A stretch of DNA of 44,195 nt from a virus. Below are positions 17,599 to 24,984 of the stretch, in pieces. Made by a program: the position numbers and the translations under genes. Within the stretch, counting starts at the first letter, position 1. Each line of letters starts with the position of its first letter. The notes beneath the pieces were generated by a model that had not been told where the DNA came from, did not search any database, and saw nothing but the letters and a program-made list of their open reading frames with translations. Where the stretch lies: IMG/VR virus record IMGVR_UViG_3300027983_000028, positions 1 through 44,195 of that record; one strand, 5' to 3'.

Positions 17599-19519
17599 GT
17601 TCCACCTCTACTTTGTCTTGTGCTACACGTGCCAGTATGTCCTTATTATCTGCTTCCTGTTGGTCTTTATTTGCCTTGGCTATTAGCATCTTCTGTTTTT
17701 CGTCTGATTCTTCTAGCTTGAGCAAAAACTCTGATTTCTTAATTTCTGTTTTTATGTGTTCTAGTTCTAATTTAGCGCCTTCACGTTGTTCCTGTATTCT
17801 AGCTAGTTCCAACTTACCCATTTGTATTTGATTGTCCATTTGGATTTTCATCATTGCTGGGTCTGGTTGCTGTGGCTGTGGAGGGGCTATTAACTCATCT
17901 GGTCGTTCTATCTGTAAGTCTTCGAATATTCGTCTAGCCATACCTTCCATGTTTAATATGTTAGCTAGTGGTGTTTGCATTAGTTGTTGTAAGGCTTGCA
18001 TTTTGATGAACCTGTGAGCGTCACTACTTTGTGTTGGATCTGCTACAGGGACAATGTCTAAATCATTAGACTGGAATATTTCCTTACTAACTTGAATGTC
18101 TACGTCTGCGTATCTGATGAATCTGTCGTACGTAGAATACTTACCGTATAAATTAAACCTGAGTTTAAATTCTTTCTTCTCTGAGCTAAACAGCTTCTGC
18201 ACCATTGGTTTGAAAGCTCTGCTTCCTTGTTCAATGATGGCTAACATTGTTGTAGCTGGGACGTTCTGTCCTTCTGTATCGCCCATAAGAGCTTGTGTTA
18301 CAAATCCTGTTTCTTTACCTGCCTCTATAAGAAGTCCCAGTAGTGAAAAGAGAACTTGTGATGGCTCTTTAAACGGAAGTGGCATTATCTGTGTTCTAAT
18401 GTCTGTCGTAGGTGGTATTTCTAATTGTGTGAACTTACCTAGTTCTTGTCTTACTTCTCGTTTCTTGGTTTTGAATGCTTTTGTTACAAATCCACCTTGT
18501 TGGTTGGCTAACGTACCACTATCAATAAGTTGACGTAGAATAGATGTTATAGATTTGTTCTGATGGAATAATAAGTGGTTGAGTCCCATGCTGTGGTATT
18601 TACCTGCTGGGTCATCTATACAATGATAGTCAATAATGAATGGCTTACTTACAATCTTCTTAACTTGTCCCTTATCGTTGACATGAATGTCTTCCATATC
18701 GTAAGCGCTGTATATTCCAAGTACTTTCTGTTTGTCTCTGCTGAAGAACACTACATATGGTTCTTCATATCCATCTTCATCTAAGTCGAGATAGCAGAAT
18801 TGTTTAAGCACTTCGTATACGGGATTGGAATCTGTAGCGTCACTGTCGCTACTGATTGTCAAATCTGTTTCTTTCATGTCTATATCGAGAAACTGCCCTG
18901 CTCTCACTTTCTCTACAATGTCGTTAGACGTCATGTAATGTCGAATAGTAATGCGGCGGCATTTCTCTATACAAGAAGTATTATTGTTAATAATGACATC
19001 TTCTGGACTAAGTACTTCACTCAACACTTTGTCTTGATCAGCGTCGTAATAGAGTTCTCTATAGGCTGTTCCCCAAGCACACATCATTTGTATTAACTTG
19101 TGGGATTCTTTTAGCCAAGAGTCGGACTCAACTAATAATTCGTATGAGAAGAAATTACTTACTTGTTTAGCCTTTGCTGCTTTTATTCCATCTGGGTCTG
19201 GTCCCAATACAGCACACTCCACCACTTTGTTGTTTCGCACTAAGTGTGGAATAAGTCGTGAGGCTAGTTGAATTGTGGCTGATGTAAGGAGAGGATAAAT
19301 AACTCTAGAGTGGGCATAGCTTTTGGTTGTTTCTGGGTTAACTTCTGCCTTTATCATTTTAAGGGCTTCTTTATTCATATCTAACCAAGAACGACAGGAG
19401 TCCTCGTCGATATCGAACCCTCGGGCAGCATCTTCAGCTATTTCCTGGAGTTGACTATCCTCTAACATTTCTGCAATGTTGTCTGCGTTTACAAACTTAA
19501 TTAATTTTTCTACTGACAT
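17546..19519 (-). CDS. Portal protein
   Basis: 657 aa, near the size of P22 gp1 (725 aa). Recognisable features are HSRVIYPLLTSATIQLASRL near the start, AWGTAYRELYYDADQDKV, a stem-like KSITSILRQLIDSG, EAGKETGFVTQALMG, and a long Gln/Glu/Lys coiled coil at residues 560-657 that would make a barrel. It forms the 12-fold DNA gate and binds the terminase. Follows terL by four bases. Confidence 0.8.
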   Translation of the reverse strand: MSVEKLIKFVNADNIAEMLEDSQLQEIAEDAARGFDIDEDSCRSWLDMNKEALKMIKAEVNPETTKSYAHSRVIYPLLTSATIQLASRLIPHLVRNNKVVECAVLGPDPDGIKAAKAKQVSNFFSYELLVESDSWLKESHKLIQMMCAWGTAYRELYYDADQDKVLSEVLSPEDVIINNNTSCIEKCRRITIRHYMTSNDIVEKVRAGQFLDIDMKETDLTISSDSDATDSNPVYEVLKQFCYLDLDEDGYEEPYVVFFSRDKQKVLGIYSAYDMEDIHVNDKGQVKKIVSKPFIIDYHCIDDPAGKYHSMGLNHLLFHQNKSITSILRQLIDSGTLANQQGGFVTKAFKTKKREVRQELGKFTQLEIPPTTDIRTQIMPLPFKEPSQVLFSLLGLLIEAGKETGFVTQALMGDTEGQNVPATTMLAIIEQGSRAFKPMVQKLFSSEKKEFKLRFNLYGKYSTYDRFIRYADVDIQVSKEIFQSNDLDIVPVADPTQSSDAHRFIKMQALQQLMQTPLANILNMEGMARRIFEDLQIERPDELIAPPQPQQPDPAMMKIQMDNQIQMGKLELARIQEQREGAKLELEHIKTEIKKSEFLLKLEESDEKQKMLIAKANKDQQEADNKDILARVAQDKVEVERERLELMAKQQRNESGD

Positions 19520-19523
19520 ATGT

Positions 19524-21026
19524 TCAATATCCTGTGAGTGGGTCTATGTCCCTATGTTCTCTATAGTCTTCGTAAGGGTCTTCGTCTTCCTGTTCCATCT
19601 GATCCCTAGACATTGCCACCATCTCGAACTGAGATATTAAGTATCTCATGGCATCTAATAAATGGTCGTCTTGGTTTCTTGCAATTCGGTTGGGGTCTTT
19701 TACGTCGTATCGATATACTCGGAATTCTGATAGGAACATTTCCATGTTAGAAAATATCTTTAATGTACCTGACTCCAACATAGTATACACCTTTCCTATA
19801 CCTGGTGTCAAGCTATTTATTCCTGGAATTAATTCTAGTCCTAATTCTCTATAATGGTCAATACGCATTCGTCCGTCATCTCGACGACCGCCACCTGATG
19901 GATCTGCTATTCCGGGAATCCAATCCCCTTTTTGTTGTACGGCAAATACATGTTGGTAATCTGCCATTTTTCCTTTCTTGTATTCTGCGTGTATGTATAT
20001 AACTTTTGTTACAGGGTCTTGAGCTCCCCATATGGCAGCTGTGTTGTTCCACCCGAAATCTAGTCCGTAGGCTCTCTCATAGTAGTCTGGTATTGAGAAA
20101 GGAGATACAGTTATTTCTTCTTCCATGATGGGATATACACGTCCTGACCCTAATGCTGGAATACCTTTAGATCGAGCGTCTCGCTCGTTTGGTGGATACT
20201 CTGCAAGCATGGCCTGCTTATCTGCTTCTGTTAAATGCGGTGCGTCGTCCTGTGTTACAGGAATAGCATATCGTTCTGGATGTTCTGGGTGTTGTCCCCC
20301 TTCTGGGAATTGCCCATTAGGTAGGAAACGTAATACAACGCTACTGATACCTTTTAAGGGAGTGAATAGCAATAAGCAAATACCTGGATCTTTACGTCCC
20401 TTAACACCCCTGAGTCGTGCTACACACTCTGTGTAAACCTGCTCTGGTGGTTCCTCATCAAATAGAATTAGATCTAATGTGGCTGCTTGGAATTGGTTAC
20501 GTCCCATCTCAAATGTTTTAACTGTAAGCGCACTGGTGCCTCCAGCTTTATGTTTACAGAATATTTGCCCCACAGCTCCTGGAACACCTGGCATTGACTT
20601 AGGGGCTGGACTCAATAAGCTTTTACGTATTAGTCCTGTTCCGTATTCATCGCTTGATCCTCCTAAGAGGCATCCTTGCAACGAATCTTTCCACAAGCTT
20701 CCTGACTCTGCAACAATCCACACTTTAATAGGTTTTTTAAACCTGTGCCCCTCAAACCAATCAGGGTATTCACCTGTCATGTGATATGTAAGTTCTACGG
20801 CACCTGTAAACGATTTACCTGCTCCATTACCTCCTGAGAGCACTCTGAAGCGATGATTGCGTCCTGCCTGGATGAACCCTATGTGTTTCTTGTATGCGTG
20901 CCGTGAGAAGTCTCCTGTGTCCGGAAAAATGCTATCTATAAGATTGTATTTATTATGTTCCGAAACAACTTGTATGGACTCAGCTAGTTCTAGTAGCTTC
21001 TCTCTATTCAGGCTCGCTAGATTCAA
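19524..21026 (-). CDS. terL: Terminase large subunit
   Basis: 500 aa, full length. ATPase domain: Walker A GGNGAGKS near residue 65, Walker B LILFDEEPP near residue 188, and a coupling LLLFTPL. The C-terminal RNase H-like nuclease has YGLDFGW, IADPSGGG and DDHLLDAMRY carrying the expected acidic residues. It pumps DNA into the procapsid and makes the packaging cuts. Starts 23 bases inside the small-subunit gene. Confidence 0.9.
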   Translation of the reverse strand: MNLASLNREKLLELAESIQVVSEHNKYNLIDSIFPDTGDFSRHAYKKHIGFIQAGRNHRFRVLSGGNGAGKSFTGAVELTYHMTGEYPDWFEGHRFKKPIKVWIVAESGSLWKDSLQGCLLGGSSDEYGTGLIRKSLLSPAPKSMPGVPGAVGQIFCKHKAGGTSALTVKTFEMGRNQFQAATLDLILFDEEPPEQVYTECVARLRGVKGRKDPGICLLLFTPLKGISSVVLRFLPNGQFPEGGQHPEHPERYAIPVTQDDAPHLTEADKQAMLAEYPPNERDARSKGIPALGSGRVYPIMEEEITVSPFSIPDYYERAYGLDFGWNNTAAIWGAQDPVTKVIYIHAEYKKGKMADYQHVFAVQQKGDWIPGIADPSGGGRRDDGRMRIDHYRELGLELIPGINSLTPGIGKVYTMLESGTLKIFSNMEMFLSEFRVYRYDVKDPNRIARNQDDHLLDAMRYLISQFEMVAMSRDQMEQEDEDPYEDYREHRDIDPLTGY

Positions 21027-21468
21027 CTATTTCTCCTTCATATATTTCAGGGATTTCTTTGAGGTTGGTGCGAATGTATTCTATTAGTTCTTCGTTTGTT
21101 TGTTGTTTTAATACGGTGATGCTGTCTATGTTAATCTGTGTGTTACTTGTTCCTGAAGCTTTATCGGACCACCCGTGACGAAACTTACCTAAGTCGCGCC
21201 AGAAGTTATAGTCAATGTCCATGTGCTTCATCATTCCAGCCACACCTAAGTCCTCGTGTATCTTCTGGAACATGCCTTCGCCTATATCGCATGCTTCTTT
21301 GAATTGAGGATATTCTTTCTTCCATCTGTAGAATGTATCCTTGGATATTCCCCATCCAGCATATACTTGGACGTCAGACATTCCTGCGGCTTTAAGCTTG
21401 GTGAGCTCTGCTGGCAGCTTGTCTGTATATTTCTGTCCTTTGTTATTTGTTGCGAGACTGGTGGTCAT
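21004..21468 (-). CDS. Terminase small subunit
   Basis: 154 aa. A helix-turn-helix lies at residues 30-56 (MSDVQVYAGWGISKDTFYRW), then a helical oligomerisation region and an acidic tail. It should recognise the packaging site and deliver it to the large subunit, which directly follows. Overlaps its upstream neighbour by 26 bases. Confidence 0.75.
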   Translation of the reverse strand: MTTSLATNNKGQKYTDKLPAELTKLKAAGMSDVQVYAGWGISKDTFYRWKKEYPQFKEACDIGEGMFQKIHEDLGVAGMMKHMDIDYNFWRDLGKFRHGWSDKASGTSNTQINIDSITVLKQQTNEELIEYIRTNLKEIPEIYEGEIVESSEPE

Positions 21469-21688
21469 TGATATAATACTCGAATAGTTTGTCTATCTTG
21501 TTCTTAATTTCCGTAATATCTTCCCTGATGCCGCCTATCTTGTCTTCTATTAATTCCCGAACTTCATGCTTAGGCATATACTGCTTCTGTGTGTCTTCTA
21601 CGCTTCCTAGCCTGTTATGCATACTTCTCAGTACAAACAAAAACACCCCTACAATTAAGGGGCCTGCAATTGATATGATTAAATCCAT
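21443..21688 (-). CDS. Single-pass membrane protein with coiled coil (spanin- or holin-like)
   Basis: 81 aa. Membrane segment at residues 3-22 (LIISIAGPLIVGVFLFVL), then a coiled coil (residues 40-70, EVRELIEDKIGGIREDITEI). The topology fits an inner-membrane spanin or a class III-type holin helper, close to a holin-like gene. No proline-rich region or overlapping lipoprotein gene was found, so the call is tentative. Confidence 0.5.
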   Translation of the reverse strand: MDLIISIAGPLIVGVFLFVLRSMHNRLGSVEDTQKQYMPKHEVRELIEDKIGGIREDITEIKNKIDKLFEYYINDHQSRNK

Positions 21689-21735
21689 TTGCTAATATTT
21701 CCTTACCGGCTTCTTGCTCGGACTTTTGCGTTTCT

Positions 21736-21924
21736 TCATTTTCTTTTCCATGGAATCCCCCATACACTTAGTTCTGGTAGAATGTCTCCGACACTTCTCA
21801 CTTCTATTTCGCCACCTTTAACTAAAGATGATTCTGGATATGCCCATTTAATAAATAGATCCACAACTAGTGGCCAATTCTGTTCGGCTACTTCGGCTGT
21901 TTCCTTTTCGTCTTTAATTATCAC
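21736..21924 (-). CDS. Hypothetical 62-aa acidic protein (GTG start)
   Basis: GTG start at 21924 with GGAGAAGG close upstream. The RBS begins four bases after the CCA end of the tRNA gene. Contains NWPLVVDLFIKWAYPES. No family recognised. Confidence 0.5.
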   Translation of the reverse strand: MIIKDEKETAEVAEQNWPLVVDLFIKWAYPESSLVKGGEIEVRSVGDILPELSVWGIPWKRK

Positions 21925-21938
21925 TGACCTTCTCCATT

Positions 21939-22013
21939 TGGTTGCGGAGGCATGACTCGAACATGCGACCTGAGGATTATGAGTCCCCCGTTCTACCTCT
22001 GAACTACTCCGCT
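21939..22013 (-). tRNA. tRNA-Met-type (CAT anticodon)
   Basis: 75 bases fold as a full cloverleaf: acceptor AGCGGAG/CUCCGCA, D arm GUUC/GAAC, anticodon arm GGGGA-CUCAUAA-UCCUC with CAU at 34-36, T arm GCAUG-UUCGAGU-CAUGC, and an encoded CCA. Bases 1 and 72 are A and A, a mismatch. A 1-72 mismatch is a mark of bacterial initiator tRNA, yet U11-A24 is elongator-like. Elongator Met, initiator-like, or Ile (if its C34 becomes lysidine) all remain possible. Confidence 0.88.
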
Positions 22014-22281
22014 ATAAATAATGAAGGATTTTATGGGAAGTCTCCTTCGAACCCCCTAGCGAATCATTAGGTGCTAGGCTATCTTAATAACACAGGATTT
22101 TGCCCTACCTGGTCAGGAATCCTGAAACCTACTCGATTCTATCGACATCGAATGGAGCCGCCTGGATAGTGGTAGTTCGACATCCTGACACCGGCTGGGT
22201 GTTCTCTTGTCATTTTACACCAGGATTTTTTCTCTCTCGAGAAAAGGATACCCCCCTTAGACGGGGCATGCTTTCCAGCTG
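22014..22281 (-). other. 268-base hairpin-rich interval, candidate structured RNA
   Basis: No convincing gene. Consecutive inverted repeats fill 22053-22266: CCTAGC/GCTAGG (22055-22078), CAGGATT..CCT-GGTC-AGG-AATCCTG (22093-22124), ATCCTG/CAGGAT (22182-22226) enclosing ACACC/GGTGT, TTTTCTC-TCTC-GAGAAAA (22228-22245) and CCCC/GGGG (22253-22266). AAAATCC recurs three times on the minus strand. It lies between holin-like and tRNA genes and is presumably co-transcribed with them. No complete second tRNA could be folded. Confidence 0.4.
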
Positions 22282-22842
22282 TTACTTGCTGGATAATTTA
22301 TCTAGTACTTTATCAAATGTCTTAACGTCATCCCCTGATACGAAGCCTTGTACGGCTCTTAGTGTATCATAGAATGCTTTCTTGTCTGCCACTACTTTGT
22401 CTAATTTAAATTGTCTCTTCTGTTCGAAGAACCTACCTAAGTTAGAGAATATGTTACTTATAACGGGAGCGGATACAGCAATTCCCCACACTGTAAACAT
22501 AATTGTTATACAGCTTTGAACATACCATTCTGGCATGCTTCCTAAATTCTCAAACACTGCTTGCGCACCTGGTGGATATAACACACCTAACATGAACGGT
22601 CCGAACCACATTACAAACGTAAAGTATTTAAAGTTCTGACCTGTAGCTCCTAATGTAGCTTGCGCTCTATTTAATTCCGCTATAGCTATTTCACTGGCTG
22701 CTCTTTGTTTGGCTAGTTCGATGTCGCGTTCAGTTGTCACTTTTAATGTATTGAGCTCGTGCTTAGCTTTAAAATAGTCCCCTATGACACCTGGTATCTT
22801 AGAGAATAAAGCTGTTATGACGGCTATCAATGCTGGAATCAT
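22282..22842 (-). CDS. Holin-like protein (GTA_holin_3TM-like)
   Basis: 186 aa from ATG 22842, chosen for the TAAGGA RBS five bases upstream; a GTG at 22866 lacks one. Membrane segments at about residues 1-15, 65-85 (FVMWFGPFMLGVLYPPG) and 95-120 (CITIMFTVWGIAVSAPVISN), with a charged helix (residues 22-55) between the first two, as in the holin of gene-transfer agents. The C-terminus AFYDTLRAVQG...VKTFDKVLDKL resembles a short motif more often seen at the N-terminus of phage lysozymes. First gene of the leftward late operon. Confidence 0.6.
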   Translation of the reverse strand: MIPALIAVITALFSKIPGVIGDYFKAKHELNTLKVTTERDIELAKQRAASEIAIAELNRAQATLGATGQNFKYFTFVMWFGPFMLGVLYPPGAQAVFENLGSMPEWYVQSCITIMFTVWGIAVSAPVISNIFSNLGRFFEQKRQFKLDKVVADKKAFYDTLRAVQGFVSGDDVKTFDKVLDKLSSK

Positions 22843-22970
22843 TTTAGTCCTTACGTAATAATCCACCGAGGAATGGAGAATCTACTTGATATGTTGAACC
22901 TCTACACCCCGGTGGTAATAATGGATCGCTTGATTGGTCACATCAAGTGAGTTCCCCACCCTCAATATAT

Positions 22971-22999
22971 AGTATACACTAGTTTAACCGACCTGTCAA
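22971..22999 (-). promoter_or_regulatory. Sigma70-type late promoter, proximal
   Basis: TTGACA, 17 bases, TATACT, reading left into the holin-like gene. Same boxes and spacing as the promoters at 23126 and 28784. Its downstream sequence includes GATCCATTATTACCACC, a partial match to the 20-bp element of the other two. Confidence 0.7.
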
Positions 23000-23066
23000 G
23001 CTTTTTTGTTATTTTTATTACAAATATATTTGGCCGGGCCCGCCTTGTACCCTTTAGTAACTAGGC

Positions 23067-23086
23067 AGTATGTTTTAATGGATGAC
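23067..23086 (-). repeat. 20-bp promoter-downstream element, copy B
   Basis: On the minus strand GTCATCCATTAAAACATACT, identical to 28725-28744. Both copies begin 11 bases after the -10 box of a leftward promoter, so they lie at the 5' end of the transcript. Operator or leader signal for the late genes is inferred. Confidence 0.75.
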
Positions 23087-23097
23087 CTCTACCACTC

Positions 23098-23126
23098 AGT
23101 ATACACATGTTTAAAAAAGGTGTCAA
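23098..23126 (-). promoter_or_regulatory. Sigma70-type late promoter, distal
   Basis: TTGACA, 17 bases, TATACT on the minus strand, 127 bp upstream of the proximal promoter. Followed by the 20-bp element at 23067-23086 and preceded, seven bases behind the -35, by three phased CTGTAAA repeats. Confidence 0.7.
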
Positions 23127-23133
23127 GTGTTTT

Positions 23134-23166
23134 CTGTAAATGTACTGTAAAGAAACTGTAAAGAAG
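23134..23166. promoter_or_regulatory. Three CTGTAAA direct repeats, 11-bp period (Pho-box-like)
   Basis: CTGTAAA begins at 23134, 23145 and 23156, exactly one helical turn apart, each followed by four bases (TGTA, GAAA, GAAG). The bacterial PhoB site is built the same way, from 11-bp units starting CTGT. They sit just behind the -35 of the distal late promoter. A host or phage activator, or an iteron, could bind here. PhoB is suggested by pattern only. Confidence 0.45.
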
Positions 23167-23255
23167 TTGACTAATAAGTGTACAAGAGCTGTATTTTTTC
23201 CCGATTACACATGAGTAGGGTACCTATAGATGTGGAGCCCACCTCATGGTACTTG

Positions 23256-23272
23256 CCCCCACCCCCTCCCCC
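23256..23272 (-). other. G-rich tract (possible quadruplex)
   Basis: Minus strand reads GGGGGAGGGGGTGGGGG: three runs of five Gs separated by single bases. This is unusual in a moderately AT-rich genome and lies in the noncoding control region. Confidence 0.5.
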
Positions 23273-23522
23273 TCTGGTCCTGTGGCGAAACAGAAAGTTT
23301 CCTTGAGAGCCACAAGCTTGTTAGTCTAGGGAGACACGCTCTTGTCTCTAGCTTGTGTCTTATTATATTAATGAAGGCTGCTGTTAGCTACAGTGTGCCA
23401 CCATCTAGTGTTTAGGTAGTACCCCGTATGGATACACATGCACGTGCACGTCACAGTACTTCCATGTGCACTCATGTGTGTATGGCTGGCTGTAGAATGG
23501 ACGCACAATGAGGGAGCATAAG

Positions 23523-23654
23523 ATGACATTAAACACCAATGTCGAAACATATAAGGGGCAGGTAGTCATACTGTCTGATACTAAGTGGTTGATACTTAAC
23601 GAACACACTAAGTGGTGGGTGTCCGACGCACTAACACGAGGGTGTGTTAATTAA
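23523..23654 (+). CDS. 43-aa early protein
   Basis: ATG 23523 with GGGAG seven bases upstream. Sequence includes ETYKGQVVILSDTKWLILNE and TKWWVSDALTRG, with two copies of the codons for TKW from the repeat ACTAAGTGG. The first plausible rightward gene; a weak promoter (TTGTCT-16-TATATT) is visible upstream. Function unknown. Confidence 0.5.
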   Translation: MTLNTNVETYKGQVVILSDTKWLILNEHTKWWVSDALTRGCVN

Positions 23655-23667
23655 TTGCGCTGATTGC

Positions 23668-23696
23668 TTGACATCTACTCAAGGGCATACTATACT
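23668..23696 (+). promoter_or_regulatory. Early promoter E1
   Basis: GCTTGACA context, TTGACA-17-TATACT, then TTATACT. Shares the GCTTGACAT opening with early promoter E2, and GCTTGAC with E3. Drives the block of small genes from 23724. Confidence 0.75.
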
Positions 23697-23723
23697 TATA
23701 CTAAGACAAGAGAGGAGACAGGC

Positions 23724-23942
23724 ATGTACACATTACGTTGGAGAATAGCTAACTACTTCAGAGACAATAAGAAGGCTATTACGGAGGCAGTGGTAGTGTT
23801 CTTGCTGACAGTGATGTGGTTGGGAGTGATGAGTGTGTTCTTCCCTTTAGACGCTGTGTTTAAAGCCATATTCATTACGTTCACGATAGCAAGTGGGTTA
23901 ACATTAATATACGGGTTAATCAAAATACTTTGGGAGGAATGA
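23724..23942 (+). CDS. 72-aa membrane protein
   Basis: Start at ATG 23724 (RBS GAGGAG), because an earlier in-frame ATG at 23664 lies in the promoter. Two membrane segments (residues 20-42 AVVVFLLTVMWLGVMSVFF and 47-68). First gene after promoter E1; probably acts in the host inner membrane. No family recognised. Confidence 0.6.
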   Translation: MYTLRWRIANYFRDNKKAITEAVVVFLLTVMWLGVMSVFFPLDAVFKAIFITFTIASGLTLIYGLIKILWEE

Positions 23943-23943
23943 T

Positions 23944-24111
23944 ATGAAACTGCAAGTGTGGGAAGATGAGGAAAAAGAATGGGGATGGAGCATCTTTAAT
24001 ATGTATGGCGATGAGATAGCAACACAAACAAGAATGCTTGAGTCTAGGATAGATGCAAGGCAAGAGGCTTACGCTGCATTGTCTGACTATCCACCGGATT
24101 TTCCAAATTAG
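23944..24111 (+). CDS. 55-aa hypothetical protein
   Basis: MKLQVWEDEEKEWGWSIFNM opens a small acidic, Trp-rich protein ending PPDFPN. It starts two bases after the upstream stop, with GGAGG before the ATG. Function unknown. Confidence 0.6.
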   Translation: MKLQVWEDEEKEWGWSIFNMYGDEIATQTRMLESRIDARQEAYAALSDYPPDFPN

Positions 24112-24120
24112 GAGAACATC

Positions 24121-24243
24121 ATGGATAAAGAAGAAGCATACGCCGTGTGGCTAGACTGGTACGAATACAACGGCAAATATGAAGGATTGGGCAGGTCGGA
24201 AGATGACCAAATAGAGATGTTTGAAGATTGGTGGGAGGAATAG
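24121..24243 (+). CDS. 40-aa acidic protein
   Basis: Rich in Trp, Tyr, Asp and Glu (AVWLDWYEYNGKYEG, MFEDWWEE). RBS GGAG seven bases before ATG. Strong acidity and early placement are what small host-inhibitor or DNA-mimic proteins show, but that is only an idea. Confidence 0.55.
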   Translation: MDKEEAYAVWLDWYEYNGKYEGLGRSEDDQIEMFEDWWEE

Positions 24244-24245
24244 AT

Positions 24246-24425
24246 ATGAAATACTTATTAATAGGGGCAATGATAATGCTTAGCGGTAGTGTCGCAATGG
24301 CAAGCTACGTTGACGTAGTCAAAAGTGACTACGAAAGAGATGGCATGGTGGATTACAAGTGTGTTAACGACTGCTTTAACAATGGATCCAACTGGGACTA
24401 TTGTGTTAGATTCTGTTCATACTAA
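24246..24425 (+). CDS. 59-aa secreted Cys-containing protein
   Basis: ATG 24246 with AGGA upstream. Signal peptide MKYLLIGAMIMLSGSVAMA, then a roughly 40-aa mature part with four Cys (KCVNDCF and YCVRFC), a CxxxC...CxxxC pattern that could form two disulfides in the periplasm. Unknown function; superinfection exclusion or envelope modification are possible. Confidence 0.6.
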   Translation: MKYLLIGAMIMLSGSVAMASYVDVVKSDYERDGMVDYKCVNDCFNNGSNWDYCVRFCSY

Positions 24426-24484
24426 AATAATTACACATCTGTCCTATAGTTAATATAACTGCAAACGATCTTGGAGAGCATGAA

Positions 24485-24622
24485 ATGAAAACATTATTAC
24501 TAGCCTTATTAATGACATTGAGTAGTGTGTCAATGGCAGGGTCACAAATAATAGTGTGTGATCCATATACGGGGCAATGCGAGATGATACTTATAACAGA
24601 TGACGGTGTGGCGATTGATTAA
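24485..24622 (+). CDS. 45-aa secreted protein
   Basis: Signal peptide MKTLLLALLMTLSSVSMAG, followed by a short mature part with two Cys (IVCDPYTGQCEM). RBS GGAG. The second of two adjacent exported mini-proteins. Confidence 0.55.
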   Translation: MKTLLLALLMTLSSVSMAGSQIIVCDPYTGQCEMILITDDGVAID

Positions 24623-24642
24623 TAGCAGCCTAGGAGAACAAC

Positions 24643-24945
24643 ATGACAGGTTTAAAACGTACAGCGCACTCAATGGCCGTAAAAGAGCTCATAGAATTGA
24701 TAACCATCGCATCACTGCTGGCCTTATTGGCAGACGCTACTTGGTGCGGGTATGAGATAGCTAAATATGGCCTTGATGGGTTCTTAGGGGGCATATTCAC
24801 ATCACTAGTAGTAGCTAGCGTCGTAGTGGCGTATGCACTATATAAATACCACACTAAGCAGGTAAAAGCATATCTTCACTTACGGTTTTTGGTATGGCAG
24901 GAGAGTAGGAAACATATAAATAGAAGAAAGATGAAAAATAAATAG
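24643..24945 (+). CDS. 100-aa two-pass membrane protein
   Basis: Membrane segments at residues 17-36 (LITIASLLALLADATW) and 48-66 (GGIFTSLVVASVVVAYALY), with a basic C-terminal tail (RRKMKNK). RBS AGGAG. Last gene of the E1 unit; function unknown. Confidence 0.6.
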   Translation: MTGLKRTAHSMAVKELIELITIASLLALLADATWCGYEIAKYGLDGFLGGIFTSLVVASVVVAYALYKYHTKQVKAYLHLRFLVWQESRKHINRRKMKNK

Positions 24946-24954
24946 ACTAATTGC

Positions 24955-24982
24955 TTGACATCTGTACAGGACATGCTATAGT
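24955..24982 (+). promoter_or_regulatory. Early promoter E2
   Basis: TTGACA, 16 bases, TATAGT, followed at once by TATAAT. The block GCTATAGTTATAAT is shared with promoter E3 (there as GGCTATAGTTATAAT). Confidence 0.75.
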
Positions 24983-24984
24983 TA

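Larger units (their letters stand above)
22843..23522. other. Divergent control region without recognised genes
   Basis: 680 bp between the late operon and the early genes. It holds two leftward promoters, a 20-bp shared element, three CTGTAAA repeats and a G-rich tract, each listed separately. Short ORFs exist (for example at 23211 and 23246) but have poor or unconvincing start signals. Nothing identifies a replication origin, though one could lie here. Confidence 0.5.

Noticed and set aside
22228-22270. Possible suppressor-type tRNA (GTCTAAG loop between CCCC and GGGG, then a CTCGAGA loop)
   Set aside because: The T stem barely pairs and no matching 5' acceptor strand exists.
22100-22372. 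90-aa plus-strand ORF
   Set aside because: Runs antisense over the hairpin-rich interval and the end of the holin-like gene, with no RBS and no family resemblance.
23211-23306. 31-codon plus-strand ORF encoding a run of six prolines
   Set aside because: No RBS; the proline run only reflects the C-rich tract.
24430-24470. Partial copy of the early promoter -10 region (CTATAGTTAATAT)
   Set aside because: No -35 box at a workable distance.
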